Shown here: one piece after another, positions 1 through 7,876 of the stretch
Layout: each line of letters opens with the position of its first letter
Numbering within the stretch: the first letter of the stretch is position 1
Source of the DNA: Ketobacter sp. MCCC 1A13808
Lineage (GTDB): Bacteria; Pseudomonadota; Gammaproteobacteria; Pseudomonadales; Ketobacteraceae
Assembly (NCBI RefSeq): GCF_009746715.1
Contig: NZ_VRKW01000014.1
Coordinates: 1 to 64,000, forward strand
DNA length: 64,000 nt
Reading direction: 5' to 3'
Made by a program: the position numbers and the translations under genes
Notes under the pieces: generated by a model
What the model was told of the DNA's origin: nothing
The model's input: the letters and a program-made list of their open reading frames with translations, nothing else
The model's database searches: none

Positions 1-1
1 G

Positions 2-241
2 GCAAGGGAGTGGACACAACAGTTCGTTGACTGGTACAACAACGAACATCGCCATAGCGGAATAAACTACGTGACACCGCAGCAGCGACACAACGGCCTG
101 GCTGATGAAGTTCTAGCGAATCGCAAAGCCGTGATAGAGGCGTTCAAATCCGAGCACCCGGAACGATGGTCGGGTAACATCAGAAACCTCAGCTTGCCGG
201 ACTCAGTAACTCTGAACCCGGAAAAGGCGGTAAATTGTTAA
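2..241 (+). CDS. IS3-family transposase (OrfB), C-terminal part, cut by window edge
   Basis: An open frame runs in from the window edge and ends at TAA 239-241. The readable 79 residues carry the end of a DDE integrase core: the WYNNEHRHSGI segment (roughly residues 11-21), where the last catalytic-region helix meets the H-R-H-S-G pattern typical of IS3-family OrfB, then TPQQRH. The tail WSGNIRNLSLP is typical of this family's C-terminus. Only the 3' part is present, so activity cannot be judged. The terminal repeat of the element should lie just downstream and appears to have landed in the next gene. Confidence 0.85.
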   Translation, partial: AREWTQQFVDWYNNEHRHSGINYVTPQQRHNGLADEVLANRKAVIEAFKSEHPERWSGNIRNLSLPDSVTLNPEKAVNC

Positions 242-255
242 AGAGCTGAGTACTT

Positions 256-2757
256 TTATGCGACAACAATGTTGACAGACACCGCTTTTCTCCAAGCGCT
301 GGTATCATTATCTTTATACTTTGTTTGAAAAATGGCAGATACAATATCGCTCAGGGGGATAAAATAATGAGCCACATCTGCCCATTGCTTCAAAACTTCC
401 GATCCTCCATGATGAGGATCAACTCTATCCCCGCCCGACAAGTAACTTAGCGGTTCAGCCGAGTCGAATACCCGTCTGGCCTCATTAAAAAATTCATTTT
501 TAGCAAGGAGTTTAGAAAAGATAAGTGCTTCTGAGTCGCTTACCTGAAGTAGCTCCCCATCAAAAACGTATCCGATTGCTGAATTAAGTCCCTCAGATTC
601 GAATAAGAGATTTAGTACGTCGATTTCATTTAGAGCTTCTTGTCTCTCTCTCAACTCAGATTCAACTAAGATACATCTGATTAGTGCGAGAGGGTCATTC
701 AATTCTTTAGCAGACTGGAGAACGCAATCGATATCATCACTAACACTTGAGATGTTTCGCAGCTTAAAGAACTGCTCTCTAAAATAGTGTTGCGTTCCTG
801 TTTTAATTACAGATTCGATCTGTTTAGCATTGTAAAGATGGTAAATAGTTTCCCAGCGCATAGGATCTGAAAAATCTGATTGGAGACAATGATCGGCTAA
901 TATCTTGTGATACTCTATATTTTTTTGCTCGTCGATATTTCCGAATAAATTACGGCTAGTTTTGTCCAAAATAAATTGTCTGAAACTATTGTGAAAGAAT
1001 CGCCAATTTACATCACTATCCTTCTTAAAGTAGTGTGCTGCGCTAGAAATAAACTGATAAATTGTTGAATGATCAGCCCAGTTATCAAGTACTTGAGTAT
1101 TTATTGGTACTCGAATTCTTGATAAGAGTGCGAGTAATTTAACAAGATTCTGATCCCCCTCGATTTTCCGCCAATAGATGGAGTAGTTTTGTTCAATATG
1201 TCCTTGATATGCGGGGTATCCGTTAATAATTACATCAAAGTCTTCGTCAGAATTTTCAATAATAAACTGTAACAAATAGACCAAAGATAATGGATGCCCC
1301 AACGACTTTTCGAAAATAGCTCTTTTATTCTCCTCTGTTAGAGCAGAACAGCCGCGCCATTGGTTAATGGCTGCATAAACATTTGATCGAGTTAAAGGAG
1401 ATATAACAACTGCGCGATTTTCTTGTTTAATATGTTCTTTGATAGCATCAGAAAGATCAGTCAACTCAAGTGTTTGGCTTCCCAAAACGAATATTACACC
1501 GTCAGGTATGGTGTTTGGCGGGGGCAAATCTGACAATAGGCTCTGTAGAGGGTTTTGTTCACGCTGAATGTGATCTAATCCATCAACCATTACAATGGTT
1601 GTGACATCATCGAGTTTCCATTTCTCATGGGCTTGCTGAAGTTGTTCCCCAAGCAAAGATAGATATTCTTCTCTTGATTCTGGTTGTCCAGAATTCTCGC
1701 CACGAAATCCATGATTTCTCAGGGATAATGTAATGTCATGTAGGAACGTATTAGCTTCACCACGCCCTTGATACGTACTATCTGGAACATAGGCGTAATA
1801 TCTCACTAATTTATAGCCAGCTTTATATTTTAAAGTATGAGTAAGAGTTGTGGACTTTCCTGATCCAGGACTTCCAAGTAGCGCGATATATCCACTGCTT
1901 TTTTGTGATAAAACTTCAGATATAGCTTCGACAGTTTGCTCAATTTCTTGGTATGTTCGATCTACTGGAAATTCATGCACAAATTTGTGTTTAAATCTAT
2001 GATTCCACGACAGCTTTTCCAACATGTCATCTTTAGACATCTCAACAATTCGTCGCTCACCTCCAGCCATTTGTGTCAGGAGGTTATATATTTTATCAAT
2101 GTCGCTTTTTCTTCTTGCTTGTCCTTTATTTGTAACAGGGATTTCGCTAGGTCGTTTATAGTTGAATTCAAGTTCACAACAGGGAATAAATTTTAAAAAA
2201 TCCTCATGGCCGAATCCTGACCGCCTTTTTAGATCTAATAATGTCTCTTTCCAACATTCGGTTGCTGCATCAAGACCGGATTGACACCATGACCTATCAA
2301 GCCAGCACTCTTTTAGGAAGGATTGAAAATGGGGGTATTGTGGTTGAATATCACCAAGAGGGATTTCGGCTTTAGTACTTGAACTAGGAATTAGTTTGTG
2401 GAGCAGATGAACTTTTATCGACCTTTCCTTGTAGTTCGTGGCAAGGTGTAACCATCCTTCAGTAAGCTGTCTTAAGAGGCTAAGTTTTACATCTCCCTTT
2501 TTTGTTCTGCTATCTCTGACAAAGTCGCTATAGCTTATTACTCCAGTAAACTCGGCCCATTTCACCTGATATGCGTCAAGCTTACCTGTAGTTGCAATTA
2601 ATATATCATCCAAGCTCCCTGCGCTTGGATCAGCGACCCGAAACCAATCCAGACTACCATCAAGCAATGCTTCATATATTAGGCTTGCCGCTATTTCATA
2701 CTGCGGTACATAGCCTAACATTGCAGTACGCTCGCCATCTCCCGAATTAGTGCTCAT
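256..2757 (-). CDS. PD-(D/E)XK nuclease-STAND NTPase, 3' end apparently truncated by the IS
   Basis: This 833-residue protein looks like an anti-phage STAND ATPase with an N-terminal Cap4-like nuclease. Residues 15-80 give a PD-(D/E)XK pattern: an E in an early helix, D50/D51, then Q64-x-K66 in the stretch DAYQVKW. A P-loop GSPGSGKST sits at 295-303 and a Walker B VDGLDH at 391-396, followed by a helical domain of STAND/NACHT type. Avs-like proteins normally continue into a long repeat sensor domain. Here the reading frame stops soon after residue 826, and the last seven residues (SVNIVVA) are encoded by the IS terminal sequence, so the native C-terminus is probably lost. The start has AGGAG about 11 nt upstream. 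The 68-residue controller gene lies 155 bp upstream on the same strand. A family assignment finer than nuclease-STAND is inference. Confidence 0.75.
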   Translation of the reverse strand: MSTNSGDGERTAMLGYVPQYEIAASLIYEALLDGSLDWFRVADPSAGSLDDILIATTGKLDAYQVKWAEFTGVISYSDFVRDSRTKKGDVKLSLLRQLTEGWLHLATNYKERSIKVHLLHKLIPSSSTKAEIPLGDIQPQYPHFQSFLKECWLDRSWCQSGLDAATECWKETLLDLKRRSGFGHEDFLKFIPCCELEFNYKRPSEIPVTNKGQARRKSDIDKIYNLLTQMAGGERRIVEMSKDDMLEKLSWNHRFKHKFVHEFPVDRTYQEIEQTVEAISEVLSQKSSGYIALLGSPGSGKSTTLTHTLKYKAGYKLVRYYAYVPDSTYQGRGEANTFLHDITLSLRNHGFRGENSGQPESREEYLSLLGEQLQQAHEKWKLDDVTTIVMVDGLDHIQREQNPLQSLLSDLPPPNTIPDGVIFVLGSQTLELTDLSDAIKEHIKQENRAVVISPLTRSNVYAAINQWRGCSALTEENKRAIFEKSLGHPLSLVYLLQFIIENSDEDFDVIINGYPAYQGHIEQNYSIYWRKIEGDQNLVKLLALLSRIRVPINTQVLDNWADHSTIYQFISSAAHYFKKDSDVNWRFFHNSFRQFILDKTSRNLFGNIDEQKNIEYHKILADHCLQSDFSDPMRWETIYHLYNAKQIESVIKTGTQHYFREQFFKLRNISSVSDDIDCVLQSAKELNDPLALIRCILVESELRERQEALNEIDVLNLLFESEGLNSAIGYVFDGELLQVSDSEALIFSKLLAKNEFFNEARRVFDSAEPLSYLSGGDRVDPHHGGSEVLKQWADVAHYFIPLSDIVSAIFQTKYKDNDTSAWRKAVSVNIVVA
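262..281. repeat. Probable right terminal end of the IS3-type element
   Basis: About 20 bp after the transposase stop lies a short imperfect palindrome (CAACAATGTTGACAGACA). Read inward from the right it begins TGTCTGTCAAC, as expected for an IS terminal repeat. The last codons of the opposite-strand nuclease-NTPase gene lie inside it. The exact end (about 281) is inferred, because the left end and any target duplication are outside the window. Confidence 0.5.
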
Positions 2758-2912
2758 TGCTGTTGATGGCTCCTATAAATATGTGTTTTCTAGTTGCGCA
2801 TATGTTTTTTTGCAGAAACCAATAAAGCTTTGATAGAGATGGCCCCTGTAGCCTGAAAGCGTTTGGTAAGGTGCATAGGTTAACGGAGTAAATAGTTCAT
2901 TGTGAATAAAAA

Positions 2913-3119
2913 CTAAAAGAGATCTTTTGGGCTTAAGTTCAATGCGTGGCTTATCTGATAGATTTTTAAAAGGGTAATATTTTTCTCTCCCCTTTCTATA
3001 TGCCCCATATAGCTACGATCCAAACCCGCAAGATCCGCAAACTGCTCCTGCGAATACCCCTGTTCTTTTCGTAGTTCCCGAACCCTCTGCCCGAAAGCCT
3101 GGAGTTTTGGATCTCGCAT
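2913..3119 (-). CDS. Controller (C-protein-like) Xre-family regulator
   Basis: A 68-residue single-domain HTH_3 protein. The HTH runs about residues 12-65, with the SQEQFADLAGLD turn and the recognition helix region RSYMGHIERGEKNIT. Size and this motif match controller proteins of restriction-modification systems, such as the C.Esp1396I class. No obvious Shine-Dalgarno precedes the start, and C genes are often leaderless. A C-box-like operator lies about 43-64 bp upstream. The gene is followed on the same strand by a nuclease-NTPase rather than a restriction enzyme, and no methyltransferase is visible in the window. It probably regulates itself and the other box-bearing units of the island. 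Generic Xre is the fallback call. Confidence 0.75.
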   Translation of the reverse strand: MRDPKLQAFGQRVRELRKEQGYSQEQFADLAGLDRSYMGHIERGEKNITLLKIYQISHALNLSPKDLF

Positions 3120-3156
3120 CTTTTAGCCCTATCCCAAAAGATAGAACTATTCCGTT

Positions 3157-3185
3157 TTGTTGCCTATTGCTCCACGGACTATAAT
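3157..3185 (+). promoter_or_regulatory. Sigma-70-type promoter for the 94-residue gene
   Basis: TTGTTG (3157-3162) and TATAAT (3180-3185) are separated by 17 bp, and the GTG start is 28 nt downstream. The -10 hexamer lies inside the C-box, so a bound controller would touch RNA polymerase directly. Confidence 0.6.
3162..3183. promoter_or_regulatory. C-box-like operator 1
   Basis: On the minus strand the site reads TATAGTCCGTGG followed by agcaATAGgC. The first half-site and CCGTGG core are identical to box 3 (12448-12469), and the second half is degenerate. It lies between the divergent controller gene and the 94-residue gene, as expected for an autoregulatory C operator. The resemblance to the known Esp1396I-type C-box is from memory. 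Confidence 0.65.
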
Positions 3186-3212
3186 ACCCATTTTTCGAGA
3201 TAAGGACTAATC

Positions 3213-3497
3213 GTGAAATCTAATTTGCCTGACGCGGTTCAATTCATTAAATCTCTGCCAACTACTGATCTAATAAAAGTGACGGAAGGTGAGGTGCAAA
3301 TCGCATTTGTGGGCTCAGAATTTCAATTGCTCAATTCAGATATGGAATGTCCCTGTGCGCTGTTTAGTGGAGGGGAAAACTGGCTGGATAGTCATGTGCC
3401 GGATTGCGATAGGGGAACGGATTCAGTCCGTGAATATGTGGTTGATTACGTCCGCGGTATGTACAAATACATCATCGAAGATTGGGAATTGGATTGA
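3213..3497 (+). CDS. Acidic 94-residue protein of unknown function, divergent from the controller gene
   Basis: I do not recognise the family. It starts with GTG, with AAGGA 6 nt upstream and a well-formed promoter overlapping a C-box, which argues that it is a real gene. The product is acidic (about twice as many D/E as K/R) and contains a CPC pair (residues 46-48) and an acidic C-terminus ending EDWELD. It is soluble, with no signal peptide. Its place opposite a controller gene suggests a role in the regulated system, for example an immunity or accessory protein, but that is speculation. Confidence 0.6.
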   Translation: MKSNLPDAVQFIKSLPTTDLIKVTEGEVQIAFVGSEFQLLNSDMECPCALFSGGENWLDSHVPDCDRGTDSVREYVVDYVRGMYKYIIEDWELD

Positions 3498-3555
3498 AAT
3501 ATTGAATCACTTGCAACGCTAAAAAGTCTCATCGCAACCAAGCACGCCCCTGCTT

Positions 3556-3653
3556 AATCAAGTCAACCCCTGTTGATTCATCAAAGCATAACACTTTGAT
3601 TTTTAGATGATTTTTATCGTTCCTTTCCTTTGATTTAGGTAAGTGTTTTACCT
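3556..3653. promoter_or_regulatory. Cluster of inverted repeats ahead of the Xre-tns genes
   Basis: Three dyads follow one another: AATCAA/TTGATT (3556-3578), ATCAAAG/CTTTGAT (3580-3600, followed by a short T-rich run) and AGGTAA/TTACCT (3637-3653). The third lies between a possible -35 TTGATT (3630-3635) and a weak -10 at about 3653-3658. That placement would let the downstream Xre protein repress its own promoter. The second dyad could also act as a weak terminator for the 94-residue gene. Confidence 0.4.
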
Positions 3654-3694
3654 TATCCTAGACCAAATAATTCCATTATTTGAACGATTTTTGT

Positions 3695-4087
3695 ATGACG
3701 CCATTTGGACTGTTCCTCGAATCATTGAGAAGAAGCCGCCAGTTGCAGCAAGTTCAATTGGCTGATCTTCTTGGTGTGAATTCCTGTTATGTCAGTGCCA
3801 TAGAGAATGGCAAAAAAGGCCCTCCTTCCAAACCTGTGCTGGAAAAGTTAATTGCCGAGTTAAACCTGGACGAAAAGGAGCAAGAAGTGCTTTGGGACTA
3901 CGTCGATCAGTCCAAAAGGACGATACGGCTGCCTGATAACGCGACGGCAGAGGAGTATTCCTTAATGCGTGATATGCGCAGGCATTTGGGGGCATTAAGC
4001 ATGGAACAGATAGAGATTATTCGGAATACCCTGAAATTGGGTGGAAACACCAAAACAAAACCGGGAATTGAGATCAGGAGTATGTAA
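3695..4087 (+). CDS. Xre-family regulator upstream of the transposition genes
   Basis: A 130-residue protein with an N-terminal HTH_3 domain: LRRSRQLQQVQLADLLGVNSCYVSAIE carries the two helices, and the GKKGPPSKPVLEKL segment completes the fold. A C-terminal helical extension of about 60 residues may dimerise. I chose ATG 3695; an in-frame TTG at 3680 would add five residues. It is co-directional with tnsA, 176 bp upstream, so it probably controls transposase expression through the dyad in its own promoter. It differs from the 68-residue controller in length and recognition helix. Confidence 0.7.
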   Translation: MTPFGLFLESLRRSRQLQQVQLADLLGVNSCYVSAIENGKKGPPSKPVLEKLIAELNLDEKEQEVLWDYVDQSKRTIRLPDNATAEEYSLMRDMRRHLGALSMEQIEIIRNTLKLGGNTKTKPGIEIRSM

Positions 4088-4263
4088 TGGCTTAAAAACA
4101 AAACGGGACAACCCGTAAGGCCTGCCCCGCTGTGTTTGTGTAAGTTGATACTTACGGCTTGAGAACCACGAGTATCCCCTTTCCCTGCCCGGCGCGTCAA
4201 GGTCTCAGTCAAAACTTAACCAGAAACAGTAATTTCTATTACCTCAAAGGGTAAGGGATTTCT

Positions 4264-5043
4264 ATGTCTTTAAAAAATACCGTGGTTCCTTTCGGAGCCA
4301 GACGGGGGGATCGGTTACGCCTGAATATTGCCCCGCAGCCACCCGTCACCAGAGCCAGGGAGCCAGTTCGGCCTACGGCTGGGAAAGTAGTGGGATTCTT
4401 CCCTTCAGCGAAAAACAACCGACAAATAGCCTGGGAGTCGCAATTGGAAAAGCGGGCTTGTCTGTTGTTTGAATTCTCATCAGGGGTGCTTTCTTACCGG
4501 GAGCAGCCAATTACGATCTTCTACCCCTGTGAAGGAAAGATGCGTAAATACACGCCTGACTTTGAATTGCTGCTTACAACCAAACAACGTGTCTTTGTTG
4601 AAGTTAAGCCTGCTTCAAAGCTGAAAGATCAGGAGCTGATTAAAAGGCTGCGGAATATCTCTGCGTTCTGGATGCAGCACGATTGTCACTTCATCGTAAT
4701 AACGGATGAAGAACTCAACCAACCTGTTCGACAACACAATCTGTCTTTCTTACGGCCACACCTGAAACCTGCCTGTAATCGTGAGCTGGTTGATGCCGCA
4801 ACCAAGTGGCTCCTACAGAACCAGGACGCCACTGTTCAGGGCCTATCTGAATTTACCGGCTCTCTCAATAAAGTCTATTCACTGATAGCCCAGGGCCACA
4901 TTGCCATTGACCTGGACAAGCCCATTAGCCTCGAAACCCAATTATCTACTTTAAAGGATATCAACGATGAAACTTGCCTCTTTACGTACCGGACTGCACC
5001 TGACTTTGAACGACGTTCCATTCATTGTGAATCGAATTCTTGA
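4264..5043 (+). CDS. tnsA: TnsA-like transposon endonuclease
   Basis: 259 residues. The nuclease fold has the expected acidic triad and lysine: E58 in WESQLEKR, D99 in YTPDF and E113-x-K115 in FVEVKPA. TnsA cuts the 5' ends of the element so that TnsB can perform cut-and-paste rather than replicative transposition. The C-terminal part (from about residue 165) resembles the TnsC-binding winged-helix region. The start has AAGGG upstream. The 3' end overlaps tnsB by 77 bp in another frame, suggesting translational coupling. It is slightly shorter than Tn7 TnsA (273 residues). Confidence 0.88.
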   Translation: MSLKNTVVPFGARRGDRLRLNIAPQPPVTRAREPVRPTAGKVVGFFPSAKNNRQIAWESQLEKRACLLFEFSSGVLSYREQPITIFYPCEGKMRKYTPDFELLLTTKQRVFVEVKPASKLKDQELIKRLRNISAFWMQHDCHFIVITDEELNQPVRQHNLSFLRPHLKPACNRELVDAATKWLLQNQDATVQGLSEFTGSLNKVYSLIAQGHIAIDLDKPISLETQLSTLKDINDETCLFTYRTAPDFERRSIHCESNS

Positions 5044-6904
5044 AACGGGTGATTGCTACCTCGAACGTAAATCCGATCTCGCTGTGGTGAAAAGATCTAA
5101 AACTCAGCTTATGGATGCATTTTTTAACGGTGAATTAGTTATTCATGGAAAAGATGTTGTTCCGAAGACCAACCACAGGAGTGAAGTCGATATTAACGGT
5201 TTTACCGAGAACAACCAACGGCTGGTAATGCGTAAATATCATTATGTGAAGGCTGCCAGAGATATTTTGGGTGAAATACCGGTCAAGAATGAATTGGACA
5301 TAGTTATTGAGCGAGTATCGGAAAAACTGGATGACGATAATCCTCCGAGTGAGTCCAGTGTATATCGCTGGTGGCGAAGCTGGCGAGAAAATCACTACGA
5401 TATCGGGGTGTTCGTTAACAAATCGCCTGGGCCAAAAGGGTTGAGAAAATTTAAAGGTACGGTATATCAGGAGCTGGTTCGTGTTGTTGAAGAAGTATTC
5501 CTTACCCGTCAGAAAGACTCAAAACAAGCCACCTACGATGCTCTAGTTGCTCAAATCACGACATTGAATATGGCAAGAAAAAAACCGTTACCTATACCGA
5601 GTAGAGCATCCTTTTATCGAATTGTGAATGGTTTTGATAAATATGAAATCATGGCTGCGCGTGAGGGAAAAAGAGCGGCTGATAAGACTTATAGGGCAAC
5701 TGGGTTAGGTGCCCAGCCAAACAACATCCTCGAACGTGTCGAAGTAGATCATACGCCCTTGGATGTTCATCTCCTTAACCCTGAAACCGGAAAAGCCGAT
5801 GGAAGGCCGTATCTTACACTTCTTCTGGACCGATATTCGCGTATGCCCCTGGGTTTTGAAATTGGTTTTGAGCCTCCCTCAGAAATATCGGTCATGAGGG
5901 CGTTGCGCAATGCCATTCTTCCCAAAACCTACATTGAAAAATCCTTTCCAGATTTCAAACACAAGTGGATAGCATTTGGTAAACCGATCATGTTGATCTG
6001 TGATAATGGTCTGGAATTCCATTCTCATCAGCTTAGGCGCATGTGCGGAGAACTGGATATTGACTTGCAGTTCTGCCCCAAGAAAAGGCCCGAATATAAA
6101 GGCTCTGTCGAAAGAATTTTGGGTACATTGAATAGAGCAGTTTGTCACCGGCTACCAGGCACCACATTTTCAAACATCAATCAGCGCGGGGATTATGAAT
6201 CTGAACAGGAGGCAATAATCACGTTGGAAGATTTGAAAGAGTTGGTTCACGAGTGGGTCATAGATATCTATTGCCAAACAACTCATAAAGTCACACAACG
6301 AACGCCCTATTCGCTTTGGAGCGATGGTCTCAAAGTGGTGGAGCCGATGCTGCCTGAAAGCCGCGACCAATTGGATCTTATTTTGACTGTAGAAGATGAA
6401 AGGGTGCTCAGTCATAGGGGGATTGAATTTAAAGGGCTTTTCTACAATTCATCTGAGTTGGGAGCATTTCGCCATCGAAGCCATGATTCGTTAAAGCTCA
6501 AATTCAGGTACGATAAGGAAAACCTTGGTTATATCTGGGTGTACGATGAATTCGAAGGTAACTACCTTAAGGTACCCTGTATTGATCCGGACTATGCCGA
6601 CGGGCTGACATTACGGCAGCATCTCCAAATCAGGGCTGAGGCTCGCGCTAAAGGAGCATCTGACCAGGACAGTGAAGCGTTAATAAAAAGTAAGGAACGA
6701 TTCAGAAAGAAAATCGAGAAGAAGAGTCAGCACAAATTACTCAGAGAGCGTCGAAAAGCGGCGCGTGATAACTCTGAGGCTTTGCGGAAGTCGCCGGAGT
6801 CTACCGCGTGGTCTGCTAATTCTACAGAGAGTAGCAACAATGAATTTCCCATTGGTGACTGGGATCTTGATGAAATCCCAACCTTCTCTGTAATGGAAAG
6901 GTAG
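4967..6904 (+). CDS. tnsB: TnsB/TniA-like DDE transposase
   Basis: 645 residues, close to Tn7 TnsB (702) and Tn5053 TniA (559). The rve core carries the DDE triad D261 (VEVDHTPLD), D346 (LICDNGLEF) and E382 (YKGSVERILG). N-terminal HTH domains (about 85-240, including SSVYRWWRSWR) should bind the end repeats. A Mu-type C-terminal beta-barrel and a basic, coiled tail (about 560-615) follow. AAAGGA precedes the ATG, inside tnsA. It joins transposon 3' ends to the target. Confidence 0.9.
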   Translation: MKLASLRTGLHLTLNDVPFIVNRILETGDCYLERKSDLAVVKRSKTQLMDAFFNGELVIHGKDVVPKTNHRSEVDINGFTENNQRLVMRKYHYVKAARDILGEIPVKNELDIVIERVSEKLDDDNPPSESSVYRWWRSWRENHYDIGVFVNKSPGPKGLRKFKGTVYQELVRVVEEVFLTRQKDSKQATYDALVAQITTLNMARKKPLPIPSRASFYRIVNGFDKYEIMAAREGKRAADKTYRATGLGAQPNNILERVEVDHTPLDVHLLNPETGKADGRPYLTLLLDRYSRMPLGFEIGFEPPSEISVMRALRNAILPKTYIEKSFPDFKHKWIAFGKPIMLICDNGLEFHSHQLRRMCGELDIDLQFCPKKRPEYKGSVERILGTLNRAVCHRLPGTTFSNINQRGDYESEQEAIITLEDLKELVHEWVIDIYCQTTHKVTQRTPYSLWSDGLKVVEPMLPESRDQLDLILTVEDERVLSHRGIEFKGLFYNSSELGAFRHRSHDSLKLKFRYDKENLGYIWVYDEFEGNYLKVPCIDPDYADGLTLRQHLQIRAEARAKGASDQDSEALIKSKERFRKKIEKKSQHKLLRERRKAARDNSEALRKSPESTAWSANSTESSNNEFPIGDWDLDEIPTFSVMER

Positions 6905-6913
6905 GGTTGAATC

Positions 6914-7876
6914 ATGACTTTAACCATAGAACAACAACAGAAAATTGCTTCGTTGAGAACGCTTTTTATTAATCATCCGCAATTTGATCGTGCTTACGAT
7001 GTCGTTACTCATGCTTATCAAATGAAAGCGCATGTCAATTCAGCCCTAAATATTATTTGTGTTGGCCAGTCTGGTACAGGAAAGTCCACCTTAAAGGAAA
7101 AGGTGAAAATTACTTATCCTGCTCAACGAAATAACGAAAAGAAAATCATACCTGTATTGGTGGTCGATACGCCTTCTGTACCCACAATAAAGAATATGGC
7201 TGAAGAAATGTTGATTCAGTTAGGTGATCCAAGATTTAACAAGGGTTCTGCAATAGATAAAACTAATCGGGTTCTAAACTACCTGATCAAGTGTGAAGTC
7301 AAGATGATCATTTTTGATGAGCTACAACACTTTATTGATCAGGGAAATCGTAGAACTCCCCATGAAGTTGCTGACTGGCTTAAAACTGTAATCGATAAGG
7401 CGCAAGTATCTACGGTCTTAATGGGGTTGGATAGATGTGAAGAGTTGCTAGAGGTCAATGAGCAGTTAAGGAGGCGGTTTACGAGAAGGGTCAATATTCA
7501 TCCATTTAATATCCAAGACAAAGAATCCGTAAAAAGCTTTCTTGGTGTCATAAAGGTGCTGGATGAAAAGATTGGATTACCGATTCAGATTAACCTTGAG
7601 GATACAGAGATTATCAAATCAATTTATTTTGCAACTAATGGAATAATTGATTACATGGTAAAGCTCTTTATCGGCGCCTATGAGCAAGCGATAAATTTGG
7701 AATGCAATGGCCTTACTAAAGAATGCTTTCAAATAGCCTTTTGCGAGTGTATTTGGATTGAAGGAGATGGTGAACTTAACCCTTTTCATGAAAAATTCAG
7801 GCATAAGAAGCTGGATAAGCCTGGAATGCCATTTCATCGTCCGAAACAATCAAAAAGCTTGAGGGTGGCGGTATGA
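6914..7876 (+). CDS. tnsC: TnsC/TniB-like AAA+ ATPase
   Basis: 320 residues, the short TniB size rather than the 555 of Tn7 TnsC. Walker A GQSGTGKS is at 51-58 and Walker B MIIFDELQ at 132-138, with an arginine-rich LRRRFTRR near 210 fitting the sensor/arginine-finger region. It should form filaments on target DNA and link TniQ to TnsAB. It begins 9 nt after tnsB and overlaps tniQ by 4 bp (ATGA). Confidence 0.88.
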   Translation: MTLTIEQQQKIASLRTLFINHPQFDRAYDVVTHAYQMKAHVNSALNIICVGQSGTGKSTLKEKVKITYPAQRNNEKKIIPVLVVDTPSVPTIKNMAEEMLIQLGDPRFNKGSAIDKTNRVLNYLIKCEVKMIIFDELQHFIDQGNRRTPHEVADWLKTVIDKAQVSTVLMGLDRCEELLEVNEQLRRRFTRRVNIHPFNIQDKESVKSFLGVIKVLDEKIGLPIQINLEDTEIIKSIYFATNGIIDYMVKLFIGAYEQAINLECNGLTKECFQIAFCECIWIEGDGELNPFHEKFRHKKLDKPGMPFHRPKQSKSLRVAV

